Positions 27,477-40,606 of a stretch of 64,000 nucleotides of DNA are shown here, one piece after another. Within the stretch, counting starts at the first letter, position 1; every line of letters starts with the position of its first letter. Position numbers and translations under genes: made by a program. Origin of the DNA: Streptomyces sp. NBC_01353 (GTDB taxonomy: Bacteria > Actinomycetota > Actinomycetes > Streptomycetales > Streptomycetaceae); NCBI RefSeq assembly GCF_036237275.1, contig NZ_CP108352.1, positions 6,386,001-6,450,000 of the forward strand. The letters are read 5' to 3'. The notes beneath the pieces were generated by a model. It was not told the DNA's origin and searched no databases. It was given only the letters and a program-made list of their open reading frames with translations.

Positions 27477-28852
27477 GGGCGTACTGCCTCCAGATACGTC
27501 AGTTCGGCCAAGGTGTCGAAGCCGATGCCGTCGAAGGACGGGATCGAGGTCGACAGCCGGTTCTTGAGGGGGGAGGTCCAGCGCTCGGGCAGCCGGTCGG
27601 GGTGGCCGGTGAGCAGACCGGCGACGGAACCGGCGGTGGCGCCGTTGGAGTCGGTGTCCCAGCCGCCGGAGACCGCCGCGCAGATGGAGCGCGAGAAGTC
27701 GCCGTCGGCGTGGGTGAGCGCGGCGGCGAGGACGGCGGCGTTGGGGACGGCATGGACCCAGTGATACCCGCCGAGGGTGGTGTGGAGCCGGTCCACCACG
27801 GCGTCGAAGTCAGGGGTGTCGCGAGCGGATCCGATGCCGAGACGGACGGCGGCGGCGAGCCGGGAGCGGGGCGGGACGACGGACAGCCCGTCGGCGAGGG
27901 CCCGGTGGACGTCGGCCGTGCCGGTGGCGGCGGTGGCGATCGTCGCGGCGACGAACATCGCGCCGTAGATCCCGTTGGCGGTGTGGGTGAGCGCCGCGTC
28001 CCGGTACGCCTGCGCGGCGGCGCCGGCCGGGTCGCCGGGGTGGGTCCAGCCGTGGACGTCGGCCCGGATCTGGGAGCCGATCCACTCGCGGAAGGGGTTG
28101 CGGTGGACGGCGGTCAGCGGGGGTTCGACGCCGTCGAGGAGGTTGCGGTAGGCGACGCGCTCGGCCGTGAAGGTGCGGCCGGCGGGGAGTTCGTCGAGCC
28201 AGAGACGGGCGACGTCGGCGGTGGTGAAGTCGCGGCCGTGGCGCTGGAGGAGGAGCAGGTCGAGGAGGGGGTAGTTGAGATCGTCGTCCTCGGGCATCCC
28301 GTCGATGTTCTCGGCGAGGGAGGTGGCGGCGGACCGACGGTTCCAGGGGTGGGCGGCGAGGAGGTCACGAGGGACGCCGACTTCGGTGAACCAGGTGGTG
28401 AGGGGCCAGTTGCCGGCGGCACGGGCGAGGGCGCGGATGGCGGGAAGGGGGAGCTTCTCGACGGGCTTGCCGAGCAGACACCCGGCGGCCCGACCGAGCC
28501 AGGAGGCGTGGAGCCGGTCGAGCAGGGGGTTCTCCCCTGGGGGCGGCGGCGCTTCGTGGGCGGGAGGCACGGGGCGGGGGGTCGTCGATGCCTGGATGGC
28601 CGGGAGGGTCGTGGGTTCGTGCGGGGTCAGGGGGCTCGGGAGCGTCGACAGCTCGTCCAGGAGGTGTTCTGCCAACGGGCGCAGGTCCGGGCGCGGGGTC
28701 GGGGACGCGCCCGCCGTCGACGGGGCGGGCCGGCCGCCGGCCGCGTGCCAGCGGGCGGCGATCGCGGAGGCGTCGCGGCCGTCCTCCGCGGCCTGGCGGA
28801 GTTCGTGGCCGACGAGATCCTCCGGCTGGACCCAGGTGACGCGCAGGTTCAT
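27473..28852 (-). CDS. ADP-ribosylglycohydrolase family protein, paralog D
   Basis: A 459-residue protein, fourth of four tandem paralogs. Residues 1-39 form a small conserved head (WVQPEDLVGHELRQA), then a proline-rich linker to about 110, then the all-helical DraG/ARH domain. The usual GDALG loop is replaced by GCLLGKPVEK. The acidic metal sites remain as MPEDDDLNY and GGWDTDSNG near the C-terminus. Such enzymes remove ADP-ribose or cleave ribosyl bonds using two divalent metals. Overlaps paralog C and rbsK by ATGA. Confidence 0.88.
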   Translation of the reverse strand: MNLRVTWVQPEDLVGHELRQAAEDGRDASAIAARWHAAGGRPAPSTAGASPTPRPDLRPLAEHLLDELSTLPSPLTPHEPTTLPAIQASTTPRPVPPAHEAPPPPGENPLLDRLHASWLGRAAGCLLGKPVEKLPLPAIRALARAAGNWPLTTWFTEVGVPRDLLAAHPWNRRSAATSLAENIDGMPEDDDLNYPLLDLLLLQRHGRDFTTADVARLWLDELPAGRTFTAERVAYRNLLDGVEPPLTAVHRNPFREWIGSQIRADVHGWTHPGDPAGAAAQAYRDAALTHTANGIYGAMFVAATIATAATGTADVHRALADGLSVVPPRSRLAAAVRLGIGSARDTPDFDAVVDRLHTTLGGYHWVHAVPNAAVLAAALTHADGDFSRSICAAVSGGWDTDSNGATAGSVAGLLTGHPDRLPERWTSPLKNRLSTSIPSFDGIGFDTLAELTYLEAVRP

Positions 28853-30000
28853 CGGGCTGTGCTCGTCAGCGCCGCGTACGCCGACTCGTGCGCCCGGCGG
28901 CGGGCCGTGTCGCGGGCGAAGACCTCGCGCGCGACCGCCGTCAGCGCCTGCGCCGGGGCGTGCAGATCCAGCCTGCTCGCCTCCGCCACCTGCTTCGACC
29001 AGTCGGACGGGACGGCCGACTCCCCTCGCAGCGCACCGACGATCGCCCCCGCCATCGTCGCGATCGAGTCGCAGTCGCGGCCGTAGTTGACCGAGCCCAG
29101 GACCGTACGCCGGTAGTCGCCCTCCCCGACCAGCAGCATCCCCAGCGCGATCGGGAGCTCCTCGATCGCGTGGAGCCGCGACGGGCGGCGCGCGTCCAGT
29201 GAGGGCGCGCGGTAGTCCGGGCCCACCGTGTCGAACGGCGCCACCGCCTTGCGGAGGGGGACCAGGGCGGTCTCGAAGTCCGTGTGCCGGGAGGCGACTT
29301 CGCACACCGACTCGACAGCTGCGCGGGTGCCGTCCTTCGCCAGGGAGAGAGCGCTGGTCACGACCGACTCCGGGGTCGCGCCCGGCACGCACGCCGCCGC
29401 CACCGCGGCCGCGAACACGCCAGCCGCCTCCCGCCCGTACGACGACTGGTGTGGCGCCGAGACGTCGAGCGCCTCCGCGTACGCGCCCGTCGGGTTCGCT
29501 GCGTTGACCAGGCCGACCGGCGCCATGTACATCGCCGCACCGCAGTTGACGATGTTTCCGCTGCCCGCCTCGCGCGGGTCGACATGGCCGTAGTGGAGCC
29601 GCGCCACGAGCCACTTCTCGGCGAGGAAGATCCGCTGGAGCGGGAGGGCTTCCGCCTCCAGCTCCGGGATCCAGCGCGGGGTGGAGAGGAGATCGGGGAC
29701 GAGGTGCTCCGCCACGGCGTACGCGTCGAGGTGGTCGCGGACCTTCTCGTACACCCTGATCAGGGCGTGGGTCATCAAGGTGTCGTCGGTGACGTGCCCG
29801 TCGCCCTTGTGGTACGGCGCGATGGGGCGCGCCGTGCGCCAGGCGTCGCCGTTCCAGGGGCCGACGATGCCGGTGACCCGGCCGCCGTGGCGCTCCAGGA
29901 TCTGTTCGGGGGTGTAGCCCTCGACGGGGCCGCCGAGGGCGTCGCCGACCGCGGCCCCGAGGAGACTGCCGGTGATCCGGTCATCCAGTGTGGGTGTCAT
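28849..30000 (-). CDS. ADP-ribosylglycohydrolase family protein, paralog C
   Basis: A 383-residue canonical family member: GSLLGAAVGDALGGPVEG at the N-terminus, the metal-binding HVTDDTLM, and the C-terminal Asp pair in NYGRDCDSIATM. All expected Mg-ligands are present, so it is likely active on an ADP-ribosyl or ribosyl substrate. It overlaps paralog B by 20 bp at its start and paralog D by ATGA at its end. Third gene of the seven-gene operon. Confidence 0.92.
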   Translation of the reverse strand: MTPTLDDRITGSLLGAAVGDALGGPVEGYTPEQILERHGGRVTGIVGPWNGDAWRTARPIAPYHKGDGHVTDDTLMTHALIRVYEKVRDHLDAYAVAEHLVPDLLSTPRWIPELEAEALPLQRIFLAEKWLVARLHYGHVDPREAGSGNIVNCGAAMYMAPVGLVNAANPTGAYAEALDVSAPHQSSYGREAAGVFAAAVAAACVPGATPESVVTSALSLAKDGTRAAVESVCEVASRHTDFETALVPLRKAVAPFDTVGPDYRAPSLDARRPSRLHAIEELPIALGMLLVGEGDYRRTVLGSVNYGRDCDSIATMAGAIVGALRGESAVPSDWSKQVAEASRLDLHAPAQALTAVAREVFARDTARRRAHESAYAALTSTAR

Positions 30001-31483
30001 GCCGGAATTGTCCACCCGGGGTGGCCAGTTCCGTGTCTCCCAGCAGCCCGGCGAGTTCGACGAGGTCCGTGCCGGCGAGACGGGGGAGCGCGCAGCCTGC
30101 GAGCGTGCGGCAGGCGTCGCGCCAGGTGGCGGGGAGGGAGTCGGCTCCGCCGAGCGCGCCGGTGAGCGCGCCCACGAGCGCCGGGGCGGAGTCCGCGACA
30201 CGTGAGAGGCAGGCTGCGGCCGGGATCGCCGCGGACGCCTCGCCGCGGGCGGCGGTGGCGAGGGCGAGGGCGACCGGGACGGTCTCGGCGGCGGCGATGC
30301 CGTAGCTGTAGACGTGGTCGACGATCTGGTGCTCCAGGAGGGGGACGAGTCCGAAGGCGCTCGTCGCGTCCTGCGCCATCTTGACGGCCTGCTGGGCGTT
30401 GCGGCCGATCTCGGTGGCGGCCGGGAGTTGGGCGAGGGCGGCCTCGACGGCCTCGTCGACCGTCGCCCCGCCGAGGGCCGCGGCGATCGCCGCAGCCATC
30501 GCGCGGGCGCCGTGGACGCCGTCGCCGTCCTGGGTGTACCGGGCGTCGAACTCGGCGAGTTCGGCGGCGGCGGACGGATCTCCGGGGTGGACGAGGGCGA
30601 GCACGGCGGCGCGGACGCAGGCGGCGTCGTCGAAGTAGTGCGGGTTGTCGTGGCCGGTGGCGGGCGGGCGTAGACCGGTGGCGAGGTTGCCGAGGCCGGC
30701 GCGGACGGAGATCCGGGCGCGGAGGGGCAGTACGGCGGACTCCACCTCGGGGGCGCGGTCGGCAGCGGCGGCGACCTGGCTCGCGAGGGAGTTCCAGGCG
30801 AGGTCGACGGCGGCGCGGAGGCGGCGTTCCGGGGGGAGGGTGGTGAAGAGGGGGCCGGTGGCGGCGAGGACCGCCTCGGCGGTGAAGACCGCCCACTCGG
30901 CGTCGTCGGAGGGGCCGAGGCGGAGGGGCTCGGGGGGCTGGTTGAGGGCGATGGGGACGGGGAGCGTGGTGGTGGCGTTCTGTTCGGCGAAGGTGTCGAG
31001 CTCGCGGGTGAGGCGGCGGGTCCATTCGGGCATGCGGGCGGCGCGGTGCCTGGCTGCGGGCCAGCCGGCGGCGTCGCCTGCGGCGAGGCCGAGGAGGAGG
31101 CCGGCGATCGCCTCGCGGCGCGCGGGGGCGCCGGGGCTTGGGGTGGCACCCCGGGCACCGGTTGCAGCGCGGGTGTTGTGGGCGGCCCCCACGGCCCCGT
31201 CTGCGGCAACGGCCCCGTGCGCGGCCCTCAGGCCCTCGTGCGCGCCGTCCTCGTACGGGACACCCGGTCTCGTGGGCTGTGCCCACCTTCCCCCGGAGCT
31301 GCCTCCGGGAGGTGCCCCCACCCCTGCGGAACGACTGCCCACAGCCGTGGCGGTACCGGTAGGGGCTGTGGGGGCGGAGAGGGTGCCGGCAGCGGTGGCG
31401 GTACGGGCGGTGGGGGCGGGGGCTTGCCGGGGTGTCGGTCCTGCCGAGCCGTAGGCGCGGTGGGTGGGGTTCGTCTGGGTCAT
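29981..31483 (-). CDS. ADP-ribosylglycohydrolase family protein, paralog B (degenerate site)
   Basis: A 500-residue protein. Residues 1-120 are low-complexity Ala/Thr/Gly/Pro sequence partly encoded by a dispersed palindromic element (31275-31346). The ARH domain follows from ARREAIAGLLLGLAAGD. The first acidic motif survives (GPSDDAEWAVF), but the C-terminal Asp pair reads SRVADSAP, so one metal-ligand Asp is missing. It may be inactive or act on a different substrate. It overlaps paralog A by ATGA and paralog C by 20 bp. ATG 31483 is the coupled start. Confidence 0.82.
   Translation of the reverse strand: MTQTNPTHRAYGSAGPTPRQAPAPTARTATAAGTLSAPTAPTGTATAVGSRSAGVGAPPGGSSGGRWAQPTRPGVPYEDGAHEGLRAAHGAVAADGAVGAAHNTRAATGARGATPSPGAPARREAIAGLLLGLAAGDAAGWPAARHRAARMPEWTRRLTRELDTFAEQNATTTLPVPIALNQPPEPLRLGPSDDAEWAVFTAEAVLAATGPLFTTLPPERRLRAAVDLAWNSLASQVAAAADRAPEVESAVLPLRARISVRAGLGNLATGLRPPATGHDNPHYFDDAACVRAAVLALVHPGDPSAAAELAEFDARYTQDGDGVHGARAMAAAIAAALGGATVDEAVEAALAQLPAATEIGRNAQQAVKMAQDATSAFGLVPLLEHQIVDHVYSYGIAAAETVPVALALATAARGEASAAIPAAACLSRVADSAPALVGALTGALGGADSLPATWRDACRTLAGCALPRLAGTDLVELAGLLGDTELATPGGQFRHDTHTG
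31275..31346. repeat. Dispersed palindromic element, copy c (inside a CDS)
   Basis: The outer stem GGCTGTG/CACAGCC encloses CTTCCCCCGGAGCTGCCTCC, GGGAGGT and GCCCCCACC, then GACTGCCCACA. It matches copy b along its length but is embedded in frame in the N-terminal linker of paralog B. Confidence 0.65.
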
Positions 31484-32490
31484 GCCGCCTCCTCCTCGTC
31501 CGCTGTCAGGAGGTCCGCGATGTCCAGGACGTGGTAGCCGCGCATCGAGGGGAGGCAGCTGCCCGTCACCGGGGCGATCGCCATCGCCCATTCCTCCGGG
31601 ATCGCCGACATGCCCGAGGCGGCGCCCGCCAGCGCGCCGGCGACCGCTGCCGTGGTGTCGGCGTCGCGGCCCATGTTGACCGCGGTCAGGACCGCCGTAC
31701 GGAAGTCGCCGCGGGCCGCCGCGAAGGCGCCGAAGGCGAGGCCCACCGCCTCCGGGGCCAGGTCCGTCCAGGGGTAGCCGCCGATGACGACCGCCGAGCG
31801 GACCGTCCGTTCGCGGGCCAGCGGGTCCGGCTCGAGACGCTGCGCGGCGACCACCGCACGGCGCATCGAGCGGGCCGTCCAGGAGTCCATCGGGACGACC
31901 GAGAGCGCCGCCGCGATGATCGAGGTCACCGACGCGCCGGCCATCGCCGCCGCGACGCCCGCTGCGACCGCCTGGCCGCCGTAGATGCCCTCGCCGTCGT
32001 GGCTGACGGTGCCGTCGATGGCGACCAGCCGGGCCGCCTCCGACGGTCGTCCGGCCGCGAAGACGCCGAACGGGGCGGCCCGCATGGCCAGTCCGTCCGA
32101 CCACGCGTGGCGGTGCTGGGCCGAGATCGGGGCCGCCAGGCCGCGGCGGAGGTTCTCCAGCGTGCCCCGCTCGCTGAACCCCGCGCCGCGGAAGGGCCCT
32201 TCGTCGAGGTCGGCGATCCAGTGGTGCCAGGCCCGTTCCACATGCCGGACGGTCAGGGCCGAGCCGTGCCGGGCGAGCAGCAGGCCCGAGAAGATCGCGT
32301 ACTCCGTGTCGTCCGTGCCGGCCGGACTGTCCGTCACGAAGCCCTCGATCCGGCCCCAGCGGCGGCGGATCTCCGAAGGGCGCAGGTTCTCGGCCGGTGC
32401 GCCGAGCGCGTCTCCGACCGCGAGGCCGAGCAGCGCACCCCTGGCGCGCTCGCGCGTATCGCATCCCATCTCTCTCGTCCGGCTCACCAT
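31480..32490 (-). CDS. ADP-ribosylglycohydrolase family protein, paralog A
   Basis: A 336-residue compact family member and first gene of the operon. It has GALLGLAVGDALGAPAE, the metal motif GTDDTEYAIFSG, and the C-terminal Asp pair in NMGRDADTTAAVAGALAG, so a complete two-metal site. The ATG at 32490 is followed immediately by a GTG codon and preceded by AAAGGGG at about 7 bp. It overlaps paralog B by ATGA. It is divergent from a VIT-family transporter, with an operator-like palindrome between them. Confidence 0.9.
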   Translation of the reverse strand: MVSRTREMGCDTRERARGALLGLAVGDALGAPAENLRPSEIRRRWGRIEGFVTDSPAGTDDTEYAIFSGLLLARHGSALTVRHVERAWHHWIADLDEGPFRGAGFSERGTLENLRRGLAAPISAQHRHAWSDGLAMRAAPFGVFAAGRPSEAARLVAIDGTVSHDGEGIYGGQAVAAGVAAAMAGASVTSIIAAALSVVPMDSWTARSMRRAVVAAQRLEPDPLARERTVRSAVVIGGYPWTDLAPEAVGLAFGAFAAARGDFRTAVLTAVNMGRDADTTAAVAGALAGAASGMSAIPEEWAMAIAPVTGSCLPSMRGYHVLDIADLLTADEEEAA

Positions 32491-32607
32491 CTCGCACCCC
32501 TTTCACGGTTCCTGAATCTGTGCCACGTGGGGGAGGCGATGACGTCGCAGAAACGTCTCTGTCACCCGGCTGACACCACGGAAGAGCGCAGGCGAATCGG
32601 TGAGGTG

Positions 32608-32626
32608 GGCCTTACTAAGTACGGCC
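32608..32626. promoter_or_regulatory. 19-bp palindrome GGCCnTACTnAGTAnGGCC
   Basis: Lies in the 228-bp divergent region between the ADP-ribosylglycohydrolase operon and the VIT-family transporter. It is symmetric apart from the centre and two positions. It does not match the IdeR/DmdR or Zur consensus I know. Confidence 0.5.
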
Positions 32627-32718
32627 TGCCTTGCTGGCGGGCCCCTTACATCGCGCGTATTTTCGAGGTGTTGGGGGTGGCGGGTGCAACCCGGCCCGCC
32701 GAAGAACAGGGGAGAAGC

Positions 32719-33447
32719 ATGTCCATCATCGAAGTCCACGCGCCACTGCACGAGGCCCACCGCGACAACCACACCCACCGCGATGTGAACGGCGGCTGGC
32801 TGCGCCCCGCGGTCTTCGGCGCGATGGACGGACTGGTCTCCAACCTCGCCCTGATGACCGGTGTCGCGGGCGGCGCGGTCTCGCAGCAGACGATCGTCAT
32901 CACCGGCCTCGCCGGACTCGCGGCGGGCGCCTTCTCCATGGCGGCCGGCGAATACACCTCCGTCGCCTCGCAGCGTGAGCTCGTCCAGGCGGAACTGGAC
33001 GTCGAGCGCCGTCAGTTGCGCAAGCACCCCATCGACGAGATGGAGGAGCTCGCCGCGCTGTACGTCTCCCGGGGCGTCGAGCCCGCGCTCGCCCGCGAAG
33101 TCGCCATGCAGCTCTCCCGCGACCCGGAGCAGGCGCTGGAGATCCATGCCCGCGAGGAGCTGGGCATCGACCCCGACGACCTGCCGTCGCCGACGATCGC
33201 CGCGGTGTCCTCGTTCGCTTCGTTCGCGCTCGGCGCCCTGCTTCCCGTACTGCCGTATCTGCTCGGTGCGACCGCTCTGTGGCCCGCCGTGCTGCTCGCG
33301 CTCGTCGGGCTCTTCGCCTGCGGCGCGCTGGTGGCCCGGGTGACGGCCCGCAGCTGGTGGTTCAGCGGGCTGCGCCAGCTCGTCCTCGGCGGCGCGGCCG
33401 CGGCCGTCACGTACGGACTCGGCATGCTCTTCGGAGCGGCGCTCTGA
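32719..33447 (+). CDS. VIT1/CCC1 family iron/manganese transporter
   Basis: A 242-residue membrane protein. The N-terminal HRDVNGGWLRPAVFGAMDGL with the VIT-type first helix, SMAAGEYTSVASQRE in helix 2, a long charged metal-binding insertion (about 85-155) and three C-terminal helices fit the VIT family. That family moves Fe(II) or Mn(II) out of the cytosol. ATG 32719 has GGGGAGAAG 5-12 bp upstream. A histidine-rich start (HEAHRDNHTHRD) could also bind metal. Confidence 0.92.
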   Translation: MSIIEVHAPLHEAHRDNHTHRDVNGGWLRPAVFGAMDGLVSNLALMTGVAGGAVSQQTIVITGLAGLAAGAFSMAAGEYTSVASQRELVQAELDVERRQLRKHPIDEMEELAALYVSRGVEPALAREVAMQLSRDPEQALEIHAREELGIDPDDLPSPTIAAVSSFASFALGALLPVLPYLLGATALWPAVLLALVGLFACGALVARVTARSWWFSGLRQLVLGGAAAAVTYGLGMLFGAAL

Positions 33448-33519
33448 CCTCGTAGCCGGACCCGGAAGGCTCTCGCCTGCGGCGGACGGCCTTGCGCTCC
33501 GACCTCGTGGCCGGACCCG

Positions 33520-33549
33520 GAAGGCCCTCGCCCTGCGGCGAGGGCCTTC
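33520..33549 (+). terminator. Terminator after the VIT-family gene
   Basis: A 13-bp perfect stem GAAGGCCCTCGCC with loop CTGC, followed by TCTCC. Confidence 0.8.
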
Positions 33550-33859
33550 TCCGTGCATGCTGGCTGTGACGTATATCCCCTGGGCGGACGGCCGCTCCGA
33601 TGAGACACTATGCACAGCGCGACATACCTAGCCGTTACTCGGCGGTTTCGAATCCATGACCACCGGGCATGAGGCGTAAGCGCCGCGGGCAATGAGGCCC
33701 GCTCTGCGACGGGTCGCCGGAGACCCCCGGAACATCGATCCGTCCCCTCGGGGCACCCGCTGTCCCCATGTCACACAGGTGAACCCACGCCACCGCTCCG
33801 TGTCAGCGGTGTCCGCATGTTGGAATGCGCTATCCGCTTCGCGAGAAGCCAGCCATCAT

Positions 33860-33875
33860 GTAACCTGCACGAAAT
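33860..33875 (+). promoter_or_regulatory. GlnR-like half-site pair upstream of gltB
   Basis: GTAAC-N6-GAAAT matches the first two elements of the actinobacterial GlnR pattern (gTnAC-N6-GaAAc). It lies 90 bp upstream of the glutamate synthase start. The following GTnAC element is missing, so this is a weak candidate. Confidence 0.3.
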
Positions 33876-33907
33876 TTCGCGGAGGGCCAACGTCGTCCCT
33901 CGGCAGT

Positions 33908-33944
33908 TGCTCCCCCAGACACCGTCTGGGAGGTGCCCCCAGCC
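33908..33944. repeat. Dispersed palindromic element, copy d
   Basis: CTCCCCCAGACACCGTCTGG followed by GAGGTGCCCCCA, in the 5' untranslated region of gltB, ending about 22 bp before the start codon. Confidence 0.6.
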
Positions 33945-33965
33945 ACGACGACGACGGGAGAGCCG

Positions 33966-38517
<4,552 letters not shown>

Positions 38518-38525
<8 letters not shown>

Positions 38526-39978
38526 CCCCAAGGGCTTCCTGACCACCGGGCGCGAAGTCGCCAAGACCCGTCCGGTGGGCGAGCGCGTCAAGGACTTCAA
38601 CGAGGTCTACGTTCCCGGCTCCCTGCTGCCGATCATCAGCAAGCAGGCCGGCCGCTGCATGGACTGCGGCATCCCGTTCTGCCACAACGGCTGCCCGCTC
38701 GGGAACCTGATCCCCGAGTGGAACGACTACGCCTACCGCGAGGACTGGTCGCAGGCGTCCGAGCGGCTGCACGCCACCAACAACTTCCCGGAGTTCACCG
38801 GCCGTCTGTGCCCGGCTCCGTGCGAGGCGGCGTGTGTGCTCGGCATCAACCAGCCGGCCGTCACCATCAAGAACGTCGAAGTCTCCATCATCGACAAGGC
38901 GTGGGACAGCAACGACGTCAAGCCGCAGGCGCCCGAGCGCCTGTCCGGCAAGACCGTCGCCGTCATCGGCTCGGGCCCGGCGGGTCTCGCCGCCGCCCAG
39001 CAGCTGACGCGGGCCGGCCACACGGTCGCCGTGTTCGAGCGCGCCGACCGGATCGGCGGACTGCTGCGGTACGGCATCCCCGAGTTCAAGATGGAGAAGC
39101 GGCACATCAACCGCCGCATCGAGCAGATGCGCGCGGAGGGCACCAAGTTCCGCACGGGCGTGGAGATCGGCCGCGACATCACGGCGACCGACCTGCGCAA
39201 GCGGTACGACGCCGTCGTCATCGCCGCCGGTGCGACGACCGCCCGCGACCTGCCCGTCCCGGGCCGGGAGCTGTCCGGCATCCACCAGGCGATGGAGTAC
39301 CTGCCGCTCGCCAACAAGGTCGTCGAGGGCGACTTCGTGGCCCCGCCGATCACGGCCGAGGGCAAGCACGTGGTCGTCATCGGCGGCGGCGACACCGGCG
39401 CGGACTGCGTGGGCACCGCCCACCGCCAGGGCGCGGCCTCGGTCACGCAGCTGGAGATCATGCCGCGTCCGGGCGAGGAGCGGGTGGCCGGCCAGCCGTG
39501 GCCGACCTTCCCGATGCTGTACAAGGTCACCTCGGCGCACGAGGAGGGCGGCGAGCGGGTCTACTCCGTCTCCACCACCCACTTCGAGGGCGACGAGGAC
39601 GGCAACGTCCAGTTCCTGCACCTGGTCGAGGTCGAGTTCGTCGAGGGCAAGCTGACGCAGAAGCCCGGCACGGAGCGGAAGATCCCGGCGCAGCTGGTCA
39701 CGCTCGCGATGGGCTTCACCGGTACGGACGTCGAGAACGGCCTGGTCGGCCAGTTTGGTCTGGACCTGGACGAGCGGGGTAACATCGCCCGTGACGCGGA
39801 CTTCGCCACCAACGTCGGTGGTGTGTTCGTGGCCGGTGACGCCGGCCGCGGCCAGTCGCTGATCGTCTGGGCGATCGCCGAGGGCCGCTCGGCCGCCCGC
39901 GGAGTCGACCGCTTCCTGACGGGCGCGAGCGACCTCCCGGCCCCGATCCGCCCGACGGACCGAGCCCTGACGGTCTGA
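38518..39978 (+). CDS. gltD: Glutamate synthase small subunit
   Basis: A 486-residue NADPH- and FAD-binding iron-sulfur subunit that passes electrons to GltB. The cysteine sets [17 protein letters not shown] and [12 protein letters not shown] near the N-terminus hold [4Fe-4S] clusters. [13 protein letters not shown] is the FAD dinucleotide fold and [11 protein letters not shown] the NADPH fold. [17 protein letters not shown] closes the FAD site. Its ATG lies inside gltB (8-bp overlap), so synthesis of the two subunits is coupled. Confidence 0.97.
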
Positions 39979-40606
39979 CCGTCCCGTCCCCAAGACGTCC
40001 CGTACAACGACGTACGGAACTGAGCGCGGCGCCCCCCGAATGTCCCCGACCGGACGACTGGGAGGGCGCCGCGGTGCGTCTGCCTCGCGGGTGCGGTCGG
40101 GGTGGGGGACGGCGGTCGGGTCGGCGGACGGAGTCCGGCGCAGCCGGTCGAAGCCCGGGAGGCCGCCTGCGGCCCTGCGGTGCGAGTCCGGCGTCGGGGG
40201 ATGGGCCCGGACGACTGGGAGGGCGCCGCGGTGCGTCTGCCTCGCGGGGGCGGCCGGGGTGGGTGACGGCGGTCGGGTCGGCGGACGGAGTCCGGCGCAG
40301 CCGGTCGAAGCCCGGGAGGCCGCCTGCGGCCGTGCGGTGCGAGTCCGGCGTCGGGGGATGGGCCCGGACGACTGGGAGGGCGCCGCGGTGCGTCTGCCTC
40401 GCGGGGGCGGCCGGGGTGGGTGACGGCGGTCGGGTCGACGGGCCCAAGTCGCTGAAACGACCGTCGTCATGTCCGGTGAACGGGGACCACCACACTGGGC
40501 AAGGGAGAGCAGCGGGAGCGGAGACCCGTCGTGCCGGTGATCACGTACTCTCGGCAGCAGTCGTACGGGAGGGGTCCGTACGGGAAATCGGGGAGGGGAG
40601 CCGTCC
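39979..40606. other. 628-bp non-coding region dominated by a tandem repeat
   Basis: Contains a short hairpin after gltD (CCGTAC...GTACGG, 40000-40017), the 157-bp tandem repeat, and about 170 bp of promoter region for the vWA gene. Open frames across the repeats are artefacts: 157 is not a multiple of three, so each copy shifts frame. Confidence 0.7.
40052..40437. repeat. 157-bp tandem repeat, about 2.5 copies
   Basis: Units begin GGACGACTGGGAGGGCGCCG at 40052, 40209 and 40366, an exact 157-bp period. Copies 1 and 2 are almost identical. Copy 3 stops after about 72 bp at GTCGGGTCG. Confidence 0.9.

Larger units (their letters stand above)
33448..33965 (+). other. 518-bp region between the VIT gene and gltB
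   Basis: Non-coding. It begins with a 45-bp imperfect direct repeat (near 33444 and 33496) whose second copy forms a clean terminator. The rest is gltB promoter and leader, with a GlnR-like half-site pair at 33860-33875 and a palindromic element copy at 33908-33944. A TTCGAATCC stretch near 33648 is not part of a tRNA. Confidence 0.6.

Noticed and set aside
33640-33670. TTCGAATCC stretch resembling a tRNA T-loop
   Set aside because: The flanking bases do not pair into a T-stem, and no acceptor, D or anticodon arms could be found at tRNA spacing.
40052-40437. Repeat array as a possible CRISPR or coding repeat
   Set aside because: The period is 157 bp with nearly identical units and no short repeat-spacer pattern. 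The unit length is not divisible by three, so frames are not conserved between copies.
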